Shown here: in pieces, positions 16,883 through 26,843 of the stretch | How positions within the stretch are numbered: the first letter of the stretch is position 1 | Layout: each line of letters begins with the position of its first letter | From: Pelagibacteraceae bacterium AG-422-B15 | GTDB lineage: Bacteria; Pseudomonadota; Alphaproteobacteria; Pelagibacterales; AG-422-B15 | Length of the DNA stretch: 45,023 nucleotides | Reading direction: 5' to 3' | Assembly (NCBI GenBank): GCA_905182445.1 | Contig: CAJJBM010000012.1 | Location: forward strand, 1 to 45,023 | The notes under the pieces: model-generated | What the model saw: the letters and a program-made list of their open reading frames with translations, nothing else | Database searches by the model: none | What the model was told of the DNA's origin: nothing | Made by a program: the position numbers and the translations under genes

Positions 16883-17623
16883 TTATCTTCTTTGACCAAA
16901 AAGTCTTAGTAACATTATAAATAGATTTATAAAATCTAAGTACAATGTTAATGCGCCCATGATTGCTTTCTTTGAAGAAGATTCAGCGCTATCATAAGCG
17001 TTATACATATTCTTAATTTTCTGCGTATCATAAGCTGTTAAGCCTACAAAAATTAGTACACCTAAAATTGAGATTGCAAAATATAGAGCTGGAGATTGCA
17101 TAAACATATTTACAATAGATGCAATTATAATTCCAATTAGACCCATCATTAAAAATGAACCCATTCCAGTTAAATCTCTTTTAGTTGTATATCCATAAAT
17201 ACTCATGGCACCAAAAGTTGATGCTGTAATAAAAAATACTCTAGCAATACTTGCGCCAGTATATTGTAAGAAAATTGTTGAAAGTGACAGTCCCATTAAA
17301 ACTGCAAACACCCAAAAAAGTGTTTGTGCTCTCGATGCTGACATATTTCTAATACCAAAGCTCATATACAAGACAACTCCTAATGGAGCAAACATAAGCA
17401 AAAATATGATTGGCGACTGATATATAGCACTGCCTGCCATTGTTGCCATTACATTTAAATTACCTGAGTAATCATAAACTGCGGTATAGCTAAAGAGCAT
17501 ATAAGAAATTAAACCTGTTACTCCTAAGCCGCCTGCCATAAAGTTATAAACTCTAAGCATATAATCTCTAAGTCCAGCATCTACAGTTGATGTGGCTTGA
17601 GCACTTTTATTTTGATATTCCAT
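16883..17623 (-). CDS. Bax inhibitor-1/YccA family membrane protein
   Basis: Integral inner-membrane protein of 246 aa with seven hydrophobic segments. BI-1 signatures are visible: GLRDYMLRVYNFMAGGL near the start, TAYDTQKIKNMY near the end, and the last helix LYLDFINLFIMLLRLFG. Family members modulate ion (calcium or proton) leak or membrane-protein quality control; the role in this organism is not known. The start ATG at 17623 has a strong AGAGGAAC ribosome-binding site. It is a single gene between a shared terminator and a divergent reductase gene. Confidence 0.94.
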   Translation of the reverse strand: MEYQNKSAQATSTVDAGLRDYMLRVYNFMAGGLGVTGLISYMLFSYTAVYDYSGNLNVMATMAGSAIYQSPIIFLLMFAPLGVVLYMSFGIRNMSASRAQTLFWVFAVLMGLSLSTIFLQYTGASIARVFFITASTFGAMSIYGYTTKRDLTGMGSFLMMGLIGIIIASIVNMFMQSPALYFAISILGVLIFVGLTAYDTQKIKNMYNAYDSAESSSKKAIMGALTLYLDFINLFIMLLRLFGQRR

Positions 17624-17749
17624 TTAATACAGTTCCTCTTTGAATTTTTTACTATAATAATACATAATGTTTAATTAGATCAATACAAGTCGTCTGCATT
17701 AAACATTTTAAATATTAAATATATATATATCAGTAAGTTAGGGTGAATT

Positions 17750-18775
17750 ATGGATAAGGTTTTAGTTACAGGAGCTTCGGGATACATTGCACTTCATTGC
17801 ATTCTGGAGTTACTAAAAAATGGGTTTGCTGTTCGAGGTTCATTAAGAACGCCAAATAGAGAAACTCAAGTTAGAGATGCAATAGCAGCAGAAATAGATG
17901 CTAAAAATAATTTAGAATTTTGTCAGCTAGATTTACTTAAAGATGAGGGCTGGGAAGAGGCTATGATTGGTTGCAAGTACGTACTACACATTGCGTCACC
18001 TTTCCCTTTTAATGAGCCTAAAGATGAAAATGATTTAATTGTTCCTGCAAGAGAAGGAACCTTAAGAGCTCTTAAAGCAGCAAAAAAAAATGGAGTTAAA
18101 AGAGTGGTGTTAACATCCTCTGTAGCTGCAATTGCTTATGGTCATGGAACTTATGACAATAAACTTGGAGCTGATGATTGGACGGATATTAATGGACCTG
18201 GAATAACTCCTTATATTAAAAGTAAAACGATTGCTGAAAAAGCTGCCTGGGATTTTATTAATAACCAAGAAGGTGATTTATTAGAAATGTCGGTTATTAA
18301 CCCTGCATTTGTAATGGGCCCCTCACTCAGTAATGATATTGAAGGCACTTCAACGGATACATTTGTGAAGTTATTAACTAATCAAATTCCTGCGTGTCCA
18401 AATGTATACTTTAATTATGTTGATGTAAGAGATGTTGCAAGAAATCATGTTGCTGCAATGACGAATAAAGATGCAAATGGAAAACGATTTCCATGTACGT
18501 CAAATGAATCTGTGCATATGGTTGAGTTTGCTAAGATATTAAATAAAAATGGGTATCCTAAAGTTACTACAAAAACACTACCTGATATTATTGTAAAATT
18601 TCTAGCGTTATTCAGTTCAGAAATGAAATCTATAAAATCTTTTTTAAATAAAAAAACTCTATTGGATAATAGTCAAACGAAAGAAGTTTTATTGTGGCAA
18701 CCAATTCCAATGGAGCAAACTGTAATTGAAATGGGGCAGTCTATTAAAAATTATCTTAACCAAAGAAAGAAGTAG
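17750..18775 (+). CDS. NAD(P)-dependent extended SDR (dihydroflavonol-reductase-like)
   Basis: Oxidoreductase or epimerase of the extended short-chain dehydrogenase family, 341 aa. The Rossmann motif GASGYIA (8-14) is near the N-terminus, followed by LHIASPFPF and the catalytic YIKSK (Tyr-x3-Lys). LTSSVAAIAYG provides the catalytic Ser region. The layout resembles dihydroflavonol-4-reductase/cinnamoyl-CoA reductase relatives in bacteria, whose substrates are usually unknown aldehydes or ketones. It is the first of three tightly linked rightward genes (two bases to the next). Confidence 0.9.
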   Translation: MDKVLVTGASGYIALHCILELLKNGFAVRGSLRTPNRETQVRDAIAAEIDAKNNLEFCQLDLLKDEGWEEAMIGCKYVLHIASPFPFNEPKDENDLIVPAREGTLRALKAAKKNGVKRVVLTSSVAAIAYGHGTYDNKLGADDWTDINGPGITPYIKSKTIAEKAAWDFINNQEGDLLEMSVINPAFVMGPSLSNDIEGTSTDTFVKLLTNQIPACPNVYFNYVDVRDVARNHVAAMTNKDANGKRFPCTSNESVHMVEFAKILNKNGYPKVTTKTLPDIIVKFLALFSSEMKSIKSFLNKKTLLDNSQTKEVLLWQPIPMEQTVIEMGQSIKNYLNQRKK

Positions 18776-18777
18776 AA

Positions 18778-19836
18778 ATGGAATATAGAAAATTAGGAAG
18801 AACTGACGTCAAGGTAAGCTCTATTTGTCTTGGCACTATGACATGGGGAGAACAAAATACGGAAGCTGAGGCACATGAGCAACTAGACTACTCTATAGAA
18901 AACGGTGTTAATTTTATTGATACTGCAGAATTATATGCCGTGCCAACAAAGGCAGAAACTCAAGGTTTAACTGAAGAACATATTGGCACTTGGTTTCAAG
19001 CAAGAAAAAATAGGGATAAGGTAATTTTAGCCTCAAAAGTTGCAGGTCGATCTGGCTTAAACTATCTGCGCGAGACCAAAGAAATGACACGGCTTAGCAA
19101 AGAACATATCCTTTATGCTGTCGATAAAAGTTTGCAACGGCTTAAAACTGATTACATAGACTTATATCAAGTACATTGGCCAGATCGTCCCTTTGGTGCT
19201 TTTAGTGGCAGACTTGAATATAGATATAATCCGGTTCCAGAGGATACTATTGATATTGAAGTCACATTAGAGGCCTTAGGAGAGCTTGTTAAGGCTGGAA
19301 AAATTAGACATATCGGTCTTTCCAACGAAACCCCTTGGGGCACAATGAAGTATCTAGAACTTTCTAAGTCTCATTCCTTACCGCGTGTAGTATCAATACA
19401 AAATGCATATAATTTAGTAAATAGGGCTTTTGAAGTTGGTTTATCAGAAATTACTAATCACGAAGATGTAGGCCTTTTGTCTTACTCACCACTAGGTCAA
19501 GGTATTTTAACTGGTAAATACTTGAATGGACAAATGCCCGAAGGTTCGCGCATGGCTCTTTTTGGCGATGGTCCTTTGGCATATAGATATAAAAGTGAAA
19601 GAACGAAACGTGCAACTGAAATGTATGTAGATATTGCAAAAAAATATGAAATAGATCCAGCACAAATGGCTATTCGTTTTTGTGACATTCAGCCTTTTAT
19701 GACTTCTACAATTATCGGCGCTACTAAAATGGATCAATTGAAAGCTTGTATTGATAGTGTCAATCTTGATTTAACCAAAGAAATTTTAAAAGAGATTGAT
19801 GCAGTCCATAGAGAGCTGCCCCATCCTGCACCATAA
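18778..19836 (+). CDS. tas: Tas-like NADP(H)-dependent aldo/keto reductase
   Basis: Aldo/keto reductase of 352 aa. It aligns closely with E. coli Tas from memory: [60 protein letters not shown] and the ending HPAP. The catalytic Asp/Tyr (DTAELY), Lys (ASKV) and His (QVHW) are present. The physiological substrate is unknown. The stop overlaps the ATG of the pterin dehydratase gene (TAATG). Confidence 0.92.
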   Translation: MEYRKLGRTDVKVSSICLGTMTWGEQNTEAEAHEQLDYSIENGVNFIDTAELYAVPTKAETQGLTEEHIGTWFQARKNRDKVILASKVAGRSGLNYLRETKEMTRLSKEHILYAVDKSLQRLKTDYIDLYQVHWPDRPFGAFSGRLEYRYNPVPEDTIDIEVTLEALGELVKAGKIRHIGLSNETPWGTMKYLELSKSHSLPRVVSIQNAYNLVNRAFEVGLSEITNHEDVGLLSYSPLGQGILTGKYLNGQMPEGSRMALFGDGPLAYRYKSERTKRATEMYVDIAKKYEIDPAQMAIRFCDIQPFMTSTIIGATKMDQLKACIDSVNLDLTKEILKEIDAVHRELPHPAP

Positions 19837-20117
19837 TGAATAAAAAATTGTCCATTACTGATCGAAATGCTGCACTTATAAAATTAAAAGATTGGAAATT
19901 AGTAAAAGGTAGAAATGCTATAACTAAAACTTTTCAATTTAAAAACTTTAATGCTGCTTTTAGTTGGATGACAGCTATGGCGTTACATGCTGAAAAATTA
20001 GATCATCACCCGGAATGGTTCAATGTTTATAATAAAGTTATTGTAACTTTATCTACACATGATGTGGAAGGTATATCTAAGCTAGATATTAAACTTGCAA
20101 CAATAATGAATAAATAA
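19836..20117 (+). CDS. 4a-hydroxytetrahydrobiopterin dehydratase (PCD/DCoH family)
   Basis: Small enzyme of 93 aa that recycles 4a-hydroxy-pterin formed by aromatic amino acid hydroxylases. The active-site motif HHPEW (57-61) preceded by HAEKLD is complete, as is the later T-H-D-V-E-G-I-S-x-L-D segment. It is start-coupled to the aldo/keto reductase. No phenylalanine hydroxylase gene is in the window, so its partner is unknown; some PCD homologues act in other pterin pathways. Confidence 0.93.
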   Translation: MNKKLSITDRNAALIKLKDWKLVKGRNAITKTFQFKNFNAAFSWMTAMALHAEKLDHHPEWFNVYNKVIVTLSTHDVEGISKLDIKLATIMNK

Positions 20118-20130
20118 AATTATTTATTCA
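20107..20130. terminator. AT-only palindrome over two convergent stops
   Basis: A perfect 11-base inverted repeat (TGAATAAATAA, two bases, TTATTTATTCA) contains the stop codons of both convergent genes. It has almost no G+C, so it would be a weak hairpin; its role is uncertain. Confidence 0.3.
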
Positions 20131-21053
20131 ACAGCAAAAGTTACAAGTGGTCGTTCAATAAATACTGCACATGAATATGTAAGATTATCAGAGGAATCAT
20201 TATATTTCAACCACTTTGCTGCAACTGCATTAGTAACATCAAAAGTCATTTTCACAGTTGGATTAACATCTGTAGTTTTAGTATAAGTCTCATTCAGTCT
20301 ATAGATTAACGCAAAAGTTGAAGCATCTGCATCAATTCCACTTTGCCATATTAGTGGTGCTATGGGTGTTGAATAATTATTCGTGAATGTATAGTGCGTG
20401 CCTTTTTGCAAACCTAAATCATCAAAAAACTTAATGTTCAAATTAACTTCTGATCCACCTAAGGTAGTATTTGGTAAGTTGGCAGGGTTTGTTATATTAT
20501 TAACAAACGTATCGTTGCCAGGTCCTTGAGGCAAAGTAAATGCTTGTGAACTTGACGTGCTTGAAACTGCTCCTGCAACAAAATATATACTAGTATTAGA
20601 ACCAGTTCTAGTTGAGCAAGTTCGGTTTCCTGCAGTTATTTCATTAATGCCACTACCAATATTTGCTGCAGTTGTAGCTGTTACTGAAGCATTAAGATTT
20701 ATAGTGTTTGACATTGTTACTCTCATATATTTGTAACCAATATTCTTAGTTATTCCAGCTGAGGTATTTGAATAGCTACAGGCATTGGTGTTTGCTGAAG
20801 CTGTTGCGGCAATATCACAACCACCAGTCATAGTTTTGTTAAATGTATAGTCATTACTACCTGTACAAATACCTGTTGCCGGATTGAAATCTTCACACAT
20901 CTGCATACTTTGTACATCGAACTCCATTTGAGTCGGCGTTCCATAAACAACATAAGGACTATCCAAAGGCAGAATTCTAAGATAAGCCTCCGCAAATACA
21001 TTTGATGAAGTTAAAGTAAATATTGCAATTAAAATAATTTGAATTTTTTTCAT
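20124..21053 (-). CDS. Secreted Ser/Thr/Asn-rich protein, partner of the upstream barrel (unknown function)
   Basis: I do not recognise this 309-residue protein. A signal peptide (about 1-22, ending VFAEA) is clear. The mature part is rich in Thr, Ser, Asn and Ala and low in charge, with strand-like alternation and no membrane helix, as in extracellular beta proteins. At least six cysteines follow the signal (contexts QMCED, GICTG, GGCDI, NACSY, RTCST, YSCAV), which could form disulfides. It begins two bases after the stop of the inverse autotransporter gene, so the pair is surely co-transcribed. A surface-exposed partner of that barrel is possible but unproven. Confidence 0.75.
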   Translation of the reverse strand: MKKIQIILIAIFTLTSSNVFAEAYLRILPLDSPYVVYGTPTQMEFDVQSMQMCEDFNPATGICTGSNDYTFNKTMTGGCDIAATASANTNACSYSNTSAGITKNIGYKYMRVTMSNTINLNASVTATTAANIGSGINEITAGNRTCSTRTGSNTSIYFVAGAVSSTSSSQAFTLPQGPGNDTFVNNITNPANLPNTTLGGSEVNLNIKFFDDLGLQKGTHYTFTNNYSTPIAPLIWQSGIDADASTFALIYRLNETYTKTTDVNPTVKMTFDVTNAVAAKWLKYNDSSDNLTYSCAVFIERPLVTFAVE

Positions 21054-21055
21054 GA

Positions 21056-21976
21056 TTAAGATCCTCTTACTATTACTGCACCGCCAGGTTGAGCAACTTT
21101 TTCAGTGACAATTTTGTTTGTTCTTCTTACTTTATGTAACATTTGACCTGACATATTTTTCTCTGGGAACATATGTTCAGTAATTGTGTGTGTAACAATT
21201 GTTTGTTTAAATTCGTTTGCAGGCCATCTTAAAGTAAGTTTCCAAAAATCTTCTTTACTACCTACATCTGGATCACTTTGACCTACTTCAAGAATCATAT
21301 TTCTTAATACTTGTGCTTCTAAGCTATAGCGTTTTCCCTTAGTATCAGTGCTAGTACCTGACCAAGCATAGTTATTATAAACCACTTTACCCCATGGCAT
21401 ATAAGGTAATTGACCAACAATATTAATATCATGGCCATTTAATACAGTCTCTGTAGTTGTACCATATTTAGATGTGTCACCTAATCTTTGATATTTATTT
21501 GCATAAATTTCAAAAGCACTTGTTAAATATTCAATTCCTAGACTTGCTCTTTGATGCTCTTGTTCAAACTCATGGTCATAGAATAAATTAATACCTAGGA
21601 TTGAATTATTATTTTGGGCCAGAGTTCTAAAGCCTAACCCAACATTTAACAGTGTTCTTTGATCACCATTTGCATACGGCTCATGATTTGCTAATCGAAG
21701 CTGAGTAAAATACAAATGTTTATTAGAAATTTTTGAATATGGATTCATTGCTAGCGGGCGAACAGCCAAGATAGAATACCTTAAGTCGTAATTATCTTGT
21801 GAATGAATAGTGATTTCAGTATCACCTTTACCAGGCAATGCTGATGTAATCGTCTCACCTAATTTATTAAGTGTATGATTTATACCGTCTTGTAATACAT
21901 CTTCTGCATTAACTACGTAGAGCGAAGATAATATTAAGGTTATTGAAATAAAAGTAATTTTTAATTTTTTAAACAT
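21056..21976 (-). CDS. Inverse autotransporter beta-barrel protein without passenger
   Basis: Outer-membrane barrel of the intimin/invasin type, 306 aa. After a signal peptide (about 1-24) come family segments: RTLLNVGLGFR, ILGINLFYDHEFEQEHQRAS and LGIEYLTSAFEIYANKYQRL, then GHDINIVGQLPYMPWGKV. Toward the end, MLHKVRRTNKIVTEKV matches the linker of intimins (R-x-x-L-V-x-R-N-N-x-I). The protein then stops after only about ten more residues, so there are no Ig-like or lectin passenger domains. No LysM domain is seen at the N-terminus. The next gene, two bases on, codes for a separate secreted protein. The call as a barrel is good; the function is not known. Confidence 0.82.
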   Translation of the reverse strand: MFKKLKITFISITLILSSLYVVNAEDVLQDGINHTLNKLGETITSALPGKGDTEITIHSQDNYDLRYSILAVRPLAMNPYSKISNKHLYFTQLRLANHEPYANGDQRTLLNVGLGFRTLAQNNNSILGINLFYDHEFEQEHQRASLGIEYLTSAFEIYANKYQRLGDTSKYGTTTETVLNGHDINIVGQLPYMPWGKVVYNNYAWSGTSTDTKGKRYSLEAQVLRNMILEVGQSDPDVGSKEDFWKLTLRWPANEFKQTIVTHTITEHMFPEKNMSGQMLHKVRRTNKIVTEKVAQPGGAVIVRGS

Positions 21977-22074
21977 AATAAAATAATGAGATTGATTGAT
22001 TTTTATAATCGTGAAACTAGATGATTAACTTAGATTGTCAAACACTTGATTATTTAAAAATTAATTAATAATTT

Positions 22075-23268
22075 TTAGTTCTTTCTGAGTCTTAGGGCAT
22101 TTAATTTAATAAAGCCTTCAGCATCTTGTTGACTATAAATATTGTCATCATCCTCAAATGTAGCTAAGCCATTGTTATATAGTGAAAAAGGCGATTCTCT
22201 ACCAGTGACCATTACATTGCCTTTATAAATTTTAATACGGACCCTTCCAGATACATTGCTTTGTGTCTGATCTATCATAGCTTGCAACATATCTCGCTCA
22301 GGTGAAAACCATAAACCATTATAAATTAATTTAGCGTATCTAGGGGCGATGTCATCTTTGGTGTGAGTCACTTCTTTGTCTAACGTTATACTCTCTATTG
22401 CTCTATGCGCGTGATATAGAATTGTTCCACCTGGCGTTTCGTAAACTCCTCGAGATTTCATTCCAATAAATCTATTTTCGACCAAGTCAATCCGACCTAC
22501 GCCATGCTTGCCACCAATAATATTTAATTTTTCAAGCAAGTTATAAGGGGACAAAGACTCATTGTTGATTGCACAAGCATCACCAGATTTAAAATCTATA
22601 ACTATTTCTTCAGGTTCATTTGGTGCATCAATTGGAGAAACTGATCTTGTATAAACATATTCAGGTGCTTCAACAAATGGATCCTCTAAAACTTTACCCT
22701 CAGCAGAAGAATGTAAAACATTAGCATCGATACTAAAAGGTTGCTCACCACGTTTATCTTTAGAAATTTCAATATTATGTTGATCGGCATATTTAACTAA
22801 TGCCGCTCTAGAATTCATATCCCAAATTCTCCAAGGACTTATGATTTCAATATCTGACTGATGATAATAATAACCAAGTTCAAATCTAATTTGATCATTA
22901 CCTTTGCCAGTAGCGCCATGCGCTACTGCATCAGCTTTAACTTGCTGAGCAATCTCAATTTGTTTTTTAGCAATTAGTGGTCTGGCAATGGCAGTTCCAA
23001 GTAGATAGTAACCCTCATACAATGCGTTGGCTCTAAACATTGGGAAGACATAGTCTTTTACAAACTCTTCTTTTAAATCTTCAATAAAAATTTCTGAGGT
23101 ACCTTGTTGTTTTGCTTTAGTTTTAACTGCCTCAAAATCTTCCTCTTGACCTAAATCTGCTGTAAACGTTACTACTTCACATTGATAGTTTTCTTTTAGC
23201 CATTTTAATATTACCGAAGTATCTAAACCGCCAGAATAAGCTAAAACAACTTTATTTACTTTCTTCAT
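22075..23268 (-). CDS. argG: Argininosuccinate synthase
   Basis: Joins citrulline and aspartate with ATP in arginine synthesis; cytoplasmic. It has 397 aa, the usual length. The ATP pyrophosphatase loop AYSGGLDTS is at 10-18. [13 protein letters not shown] and the C-terminal [19 protein letters not shown] are diagnostic. The start overlaps the rlmN stop by four bases, so it is coupled to that gene. A gap of about 100 AT-rich bases follows before the inverse autotransporter gene. Confidence 0.98.
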   Translation of the reverse strand: MKKVNKVVLAYSGGLDTSVILKWLKENYQCEVVTFTADLGQEEDFEAVKTKAKQQGTSEIFIEDLKEEFVKDYVFPMFRANALYEGYYLLGTAIARPLIAKKQIEIAQQVKADAVAHGATGKGNDQIRFELGYYYHQSDIEIISPWRIWDMNSRAALVKYADQHNIEISKDKRGEQPFSIDANVLHSSAEGKVLEDPFVEAPEYVYTRSVSPIDAPNEPEEIVIDFKSGDACAINNESLSPYNLLEKLNIIGGKHGVGRIDLVENRFIGMKSRGVYETPGGTILYHAHRAIESITLDKEVTHTKDDIAPRYAKLIYNGLWFSPERDMLQAMIDQTQSNVSGRVRIKIYKGNVMVTGRESPFSLYNNGLATFEDDDNIYSQQDAEGFIKLNALRLRKN

Positions 23269-24362
23269 ACTTGTAATCTACTTATACTTTTTCTAATTTT
23301 GATACTATCAGATTTGAGTTGGCCACATGCCGCCATGATATCTTGTCCTCTAGTTTTCCTTACAGGACTTGAGTAACCTGCATCATTTATAAAGTCACCA
23401 AATTTTTTAATTTGATTATTACTAGAACATTCATAAGGAGAATCTGGCCAGGGATTAAATGGAATAAGATTAATTTTTGCTGGTATGCCTTCGATTAAAT
23501 CAACTAGCGCTTGTGCATCCTCTAAACTGTCATTTACACCTTTTAACATAACATACTCGAAGGTTATTCTGCGTGAATTTCTAGATCTAGGATAATCACG
23601 ACACGCTTTTATAAGCTCTTTTAGTGGGTATTTTTTATTTATAGGAACAATTTCATTGCGCAATTCATCATTAGTTGCATGTAAAGAAATGGCAAGCACT
23701 GTATCTACCTCTTTACCCCATTCTAATATTTGAGGAACAATACCTGAGGTACTCAATGTGATTCTTTTTGTAGAAAGTTTAATACCTTCTTGATCTGAAA
23801 ATATTTCAACTGATTTTTTTACTGCATCGTAATTATATAAAGGCTCACCCATGCCCATGAAAACAATATTAGAAATTTTTCTATTTTCATTTGCTGGCCA
23901 ATCTTTTAGTTGATCGCGTGCTATCATTAATTGTGAAACTATCTCTTCAGTAGATAAATTCTTTACTAACTTTTGCGTACCGGTATGACAAAACTTACAA
24001 TTAAGGGTGCAGCCTACTTGTGATGAAACACATAAAGTACCTCGACTATCTTCTGGTATGTAAACAGTCTCAACTAAATTTCCATCTTCTAATTTTATTA
24101 ACCATTTAATTGTACCATCAGTTGAACATTGCTCTTTATCAAGTTCTGGTCTTTTCAATGTGAAAACTGTTTTTAAATCTTCTCTTAGATCAATAGATAT
24201 TGATGTCATATCATCAATATTTGTTACACCATGAAAATAAAGCCAATGCCAAATTTGCTTAACTCTAAAATTTTCATTTAGCTTAATTAAATCAGCATCA
24301 ATAAGAACTGATTTAATTTGATCTCTACTAAGACCAATAATATTTGTCTTAAGATTTGTCAT
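23265..24362 (-). CDS. rlmN: Dual-specificity 23S rRNA/tRNA C2-adenine methyltransferase RlmN
   Basis: Radical SAM enzyme that methylates A2503 of 23S rRNA and A37 of some tRNAs. It has 365 aa with the cluster motif CTLNCKFC (Cys118, Cys122, Cys125), the upstream QVGC segment, [10 protein letters not shown] for SAM binding, and a C-terminal methyl-carrier cysteine in MAACGQL. It lies 12 bases after an IalB-family gene and overlaps argG at its end. Confidence 0.97.
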   Translation of the reverse strand: MTNLKTNIIGLSRDQIKSVLIDADLIKLNENFRVKQIWHWLYFHGVTNIDDMTSISIDLREDLKTVFTLKRPELDKEQCSTDGTIKWLIKLEDGNLVETVYIPEDSRGTLCVSSQVGCTLNCKFCHTGTQKLVKNLSTEEIVSQLMIARDQLKDWPANENRKISNIVFMGMGEPLYNYDAVKKSVEIFSDQEGIKLSTKRITLSTSGIVPQILEWGKEVDTVLAISLHATNDELRNEIVPINKKYPLKELIKACRDYPRSRNSRRITFEYVMLKGVNDSLEDAQALVDLIEGIPAKINLIPFNPWPDSPYECSSNNQIKKFGDFINDAGYSSPVRKTRGQDIMAACGQLKSDSIKIRKSISRLQV

Positions 24363-24374
24363 TTAATTTTATAT

Positions 24375-24890
24375 TTATGAGCAAGCTTTATTGATTGCTT
24401 CAAGTGCTTTAGTAAAACCAATTAATGAATAGGTATCTGTGATCTTAGTATTTCTTGTTGAAATACTTTTAACTTTTACTCTAGAACCTTTTCTCATTTG
24501 CTGAATAATTTTTTTTTCTAATTTTGTCTCTTCAACCCAAGCACCTTCTCCTGCTGTAAAAAGTTTATGAGCTGAATCTCCAATAATCATTGTTGCATTA
24601 GACCCCAATTTAAATGGGAACCCTGCTTGTACACTTGGCTCATTAAATACTTTTTCATTTGGCATATTGGTAATCATTAAGGCCGCTGAGCCACGATTTA
24701 AATTATCTGGTGAAGTGGAGATTGGATTCGATGACATAAAACATATTTTTTGATCTCCATTTTCAGAAACTCTAGCCATCCAAGCCTTACCAGATCCGTA
24801 CTCTCCAATTAGTTTAGAATCAACAATACCAAAGGCATTCACAGAAGTTGCTAGTAGAAATATTGCAATTAGTTTAGTATAAAATCTCAT
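24375..24890 (-). CDS. Invasion-associated locus B (IalB) family protein
   Basis: Periplasmic or surface protein of 171 aa with a signal peptide (about 1-20, TSVNAFG). Features of the alphaproteobacterial IalB family are visible: a first half with W-x-A-R and ICFMSSNP, then RGSAALMITNMPNEKVFNEPSVQAG (here given as two joined parts), F-x-L-G, and a final cysteine (KACS) that can pair with the Cys of ICFM. The name comes from Bartonella; the family is widespread in free-living alphaproteobacteria and no role in invasion is implied. ATG 24890 is preferred over a TTG two codons upstream. It is divergent from the quinone reductase with only 32 bases between starts. Confidence 0.8.
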   Translation of the reverse strand: MRFYTKLIAIFLLATSVNAFGIVDSKLIGEYGSGKAWMARVSENGDQKICFMSSNPISTSPDNLNRGSAALMITNMPNEKVFNEPSVQAGFPFKLGSNATMIIGDSAHKLFTAGEGAWVEETKLEKKIIQQMRKGSRVKVKSISTRNTKITDTYSLIGFTKALEAINKACS

Positions 24891-24922
24891 ATTCAATAAT
24901 TTATATATCGGGAATTAACATA

Positions 24923-25939
24923 ATGAAAGCAATAGTTTGTAAAGAATTTGGACCTCCAAGTGCCCTTGTTTTAGAGGATATGGAGCCACTTTCTCCTAAG
25001 AAAAATGAAATATTAATAAATATTCATGCAGCTGGAGTTAATTTTCCTGACACTTTAATTATTAAAGACATGTATCAATTTAAACCAACATTACCATTCA
25101 CCCCTGGTAATGAAATTGCAGGTGTAATTAGTGAAATTGGTGAGGGTGTTACAGCTTACAAGGTAGGTGATGAGGTTTTGGCTATGCCAACGTTTGGTGG
25201 GTATGCCGAGCAAATTATTGTCTCACCAAATCAAGTTTACAAAAAACCTTCTAATATGGACTTTGCCACAGCCGCTTGTTTTACAACTACATACGGAACA
25301 TCGCACTACGGATTAAAAGACAAAGCTCAATTAAAGCAAGGTGAAATTGTTTTAATTTTAGGGGCCTCCGGTGGTGTGGGTATTTCAGCAATTGAAATAG
25401 CTAAAGCAATGGGTGCAAAAGTTATTGCCGCGGCTTCTACTGATAAGAAGCTTGCGGTCTGCAAAGAATATGGTGCAGATGAATTAATAAATTATGGTGA
25501 TTATGATTTATCAGATAGAGATCAGGTTAAATTATTTAGAGCAGATATTGCAAAAGCTTCTGGAGGAAAAGGTCCAGATATAATCTACGATCCATTGGGA
25601 GATAAATTTAGTGAGCCCGCGCTTAGAAGTATTGCATGGGGCGGAAGGCATCTTGTAATTGGCTTTGCTGCTGGTGAAATTCCAAAGATTCCATTAAATT
25701 TATATTTAGTTAAGGGCTGTTCTATGGTGGGAGTTTTTTGGGGTGCCTTTGCAATGCGTGAACCTCAAAATCATTTAGCTAATATGGAACAATTAACAAA
25801 ATGGCATGAAGAAGGTAAAATCAAAGCACCAATTACGCAAATGTTTCCATTAGAAAAAGCTGCTGATGCTCTTGACCATATTCTAGCAAGAAAAGCTGTG
25901 GGTAAAATTGCTCTCACAACTTCTTTTTATAAAAAATAA
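24923..25939 (+). CDS. NADPH:quinone oxidoreductase family protein (zinc-free MDR)
   Basis: Medium-chain dehydrogenase/reductase of 338 aa. It starts MKAIVCKEFGPPSALVLE, with the QOR pattern AAGVNFPDTL. The NADPH-binding motif GASGGVGISAIEIAKAMGA lies near residue 150. The structural-zinc cysteines are missing, which is typical of quinone reductases and related enoyl reductases. The substrate is unknown. It is a single rightward gene that converges on folD with a two-base gap. Confidence 0.92.
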   Translation: MKAIVCKEFGPPSALVLEDMEPLSPKKNEILINIHAAGVNFPDTLIIKDMYQFKPTLPFTPGNEIAGVISEIGEGVTAYKVGDEVLAMPTFGGYAEQIIVSPNQVYKKPSNMDFATAACFTTTYGTSHYGLKDKAQLKQGEIVLILGASGGVGISAIEIAKAMGAKVIAAASTDKKLAVCKEYGADELINYGDYDLSDRDQVKLFRADIAKASGGKGPDIIYDPLGDKFSEPALRSIAWGGRHLVIGFAAGEIPKIPLNLYLVKGCSMVGVFWGAFAMREPQNHLANMEQLTKWHEEGKIKAPITQMFPLEKAADALDHILARKAVGKIALTTSFYKK

Positions 25940-25941
25940 AT

Positions 25942-26835
25942 TTATATTTTAGAAATTTTTTGTCTAAAGGCCGCTTGAACCGTGTTTCTTAATAAACAGG
26001 CAATAGTCATTGGCCCTACTCCACCCGGAACTGGTGTAATTGCTGAAGCAACACTCATTGCATTAACATAATCAACATCTCCAACTAACATAGTTTTTGA
26101 GGTATCGGATGGGTTTTCTACTCTATTTATACCTACATCAATAACAACTGCTCCAGGTTTAATCCAATCTGCTTTAACCATTAATGGTCTACCTACAGCA
26201 GCAACTAATATATCCGCTTGACGTGTAATAGTTTCAATGTCTTTTGTTTTTGAATGTACCGTTGTAACAGTACATGACTCTTCTAATAGTAGTTGTGCCA
26301 TAGGCTTACCAACAATATTCGATCTTCCAATAATTACTGCATGCATTCCTGCTAAATTTGGAATATTTTTTTTAAGCATCAAATAGCAACCTAATGGTGT
26401 GCAGGGGACAAATGATTTTTTTAATAAATCACCACCAATTGAGTTACGCCCAACATTTAAAGCATGAAAGCCATCAGCATCTTTTATAGGGTCTATAGCA
26501 TCAATAATTACTCTTGAGTCAATATGTTCTGGTAAAGGTAATTGTACTAAAATTCCATTAACTTTTTTATCATTATTTAGTTGAGCTATTAGATCAATTA
26601 AATCTTTTTCAGAAATATCTTTATCTTTAATATGGTCTTCAATATCCATACCAATTTCTTTAGCCATTTTAGATTTTGTTCTTACATATACCTGGCTTGC
26701 TGGATTTTCACCAACTAAGACTACTGCTAAGCACGGATTAGTATTATATAAACTAACAAATTTTTCCACTTCTACTTTTGCTTCTGCACGTACTTCTGCT
26801 GCAATAATTTTTCCGTCTATAATAGTTGCTGTCAT
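25942..26835 (-). CDS. folD: Bifunctional methylenetetrahydrofolate dehydrogenase/cyclohydrolase
   Basis: One-carbon metabolism enzyme linking 5,10-methylene-THF to 10-formyl-THF, which feeds purine synthesis (PurH is also in this window). It has 297 aa. Catalytic Tyr50 and Lys54 (YVRTK), [11 protein letters not shown], the NADP-binding [17 protein letters not shown] and the terminal [15 protein letters not shown] are all present. It is the last gene of a leftward group, 8 bases after yggT. Confidence 0.98.
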   Translation of the reverse strand: MTATIIDGKIIAAEVRAEAKVEVEKFVSLYNTNPCLAVVLVGENPASQVYVRTKSKMAKEIGMDIEDHIKDKDISEKDLIDLIAQLNNDKKVNGILVQLPLPEHIDSRVIIDAIDPIKDADGFHALNVGRNSIGGDLLKKSFVPCTPLGCYLMLKKNIPNLAGMHAVIIGRSNIVGKPMAQLLLEESCTVTTVHSKTKDIETITRQADILVAAVGRPLMVKADWIKPGAVVIDVGINRVENPSDTSKTMLVGDVDYVNAMSVASAITPVPGGVGPMTIACLLRNTVQAAFRQKISKI

Positions 26836-26843
26836 GAGTTTCC

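Noticed and set aside
17624-17749. ybhL-type leader RNA before the Bax inhibitor-1 gene
   Set aside because: The sequence is AT-rich with no compact paired structure; only a good ribosome-binding site is seen.
19454-19737. Overlapping minus-strand frames inside the aldo/keto reductase gene
   Set aside because: They are reverse-strand shadows of a strongly conserved gene, with no ribosome-binding site or family features.
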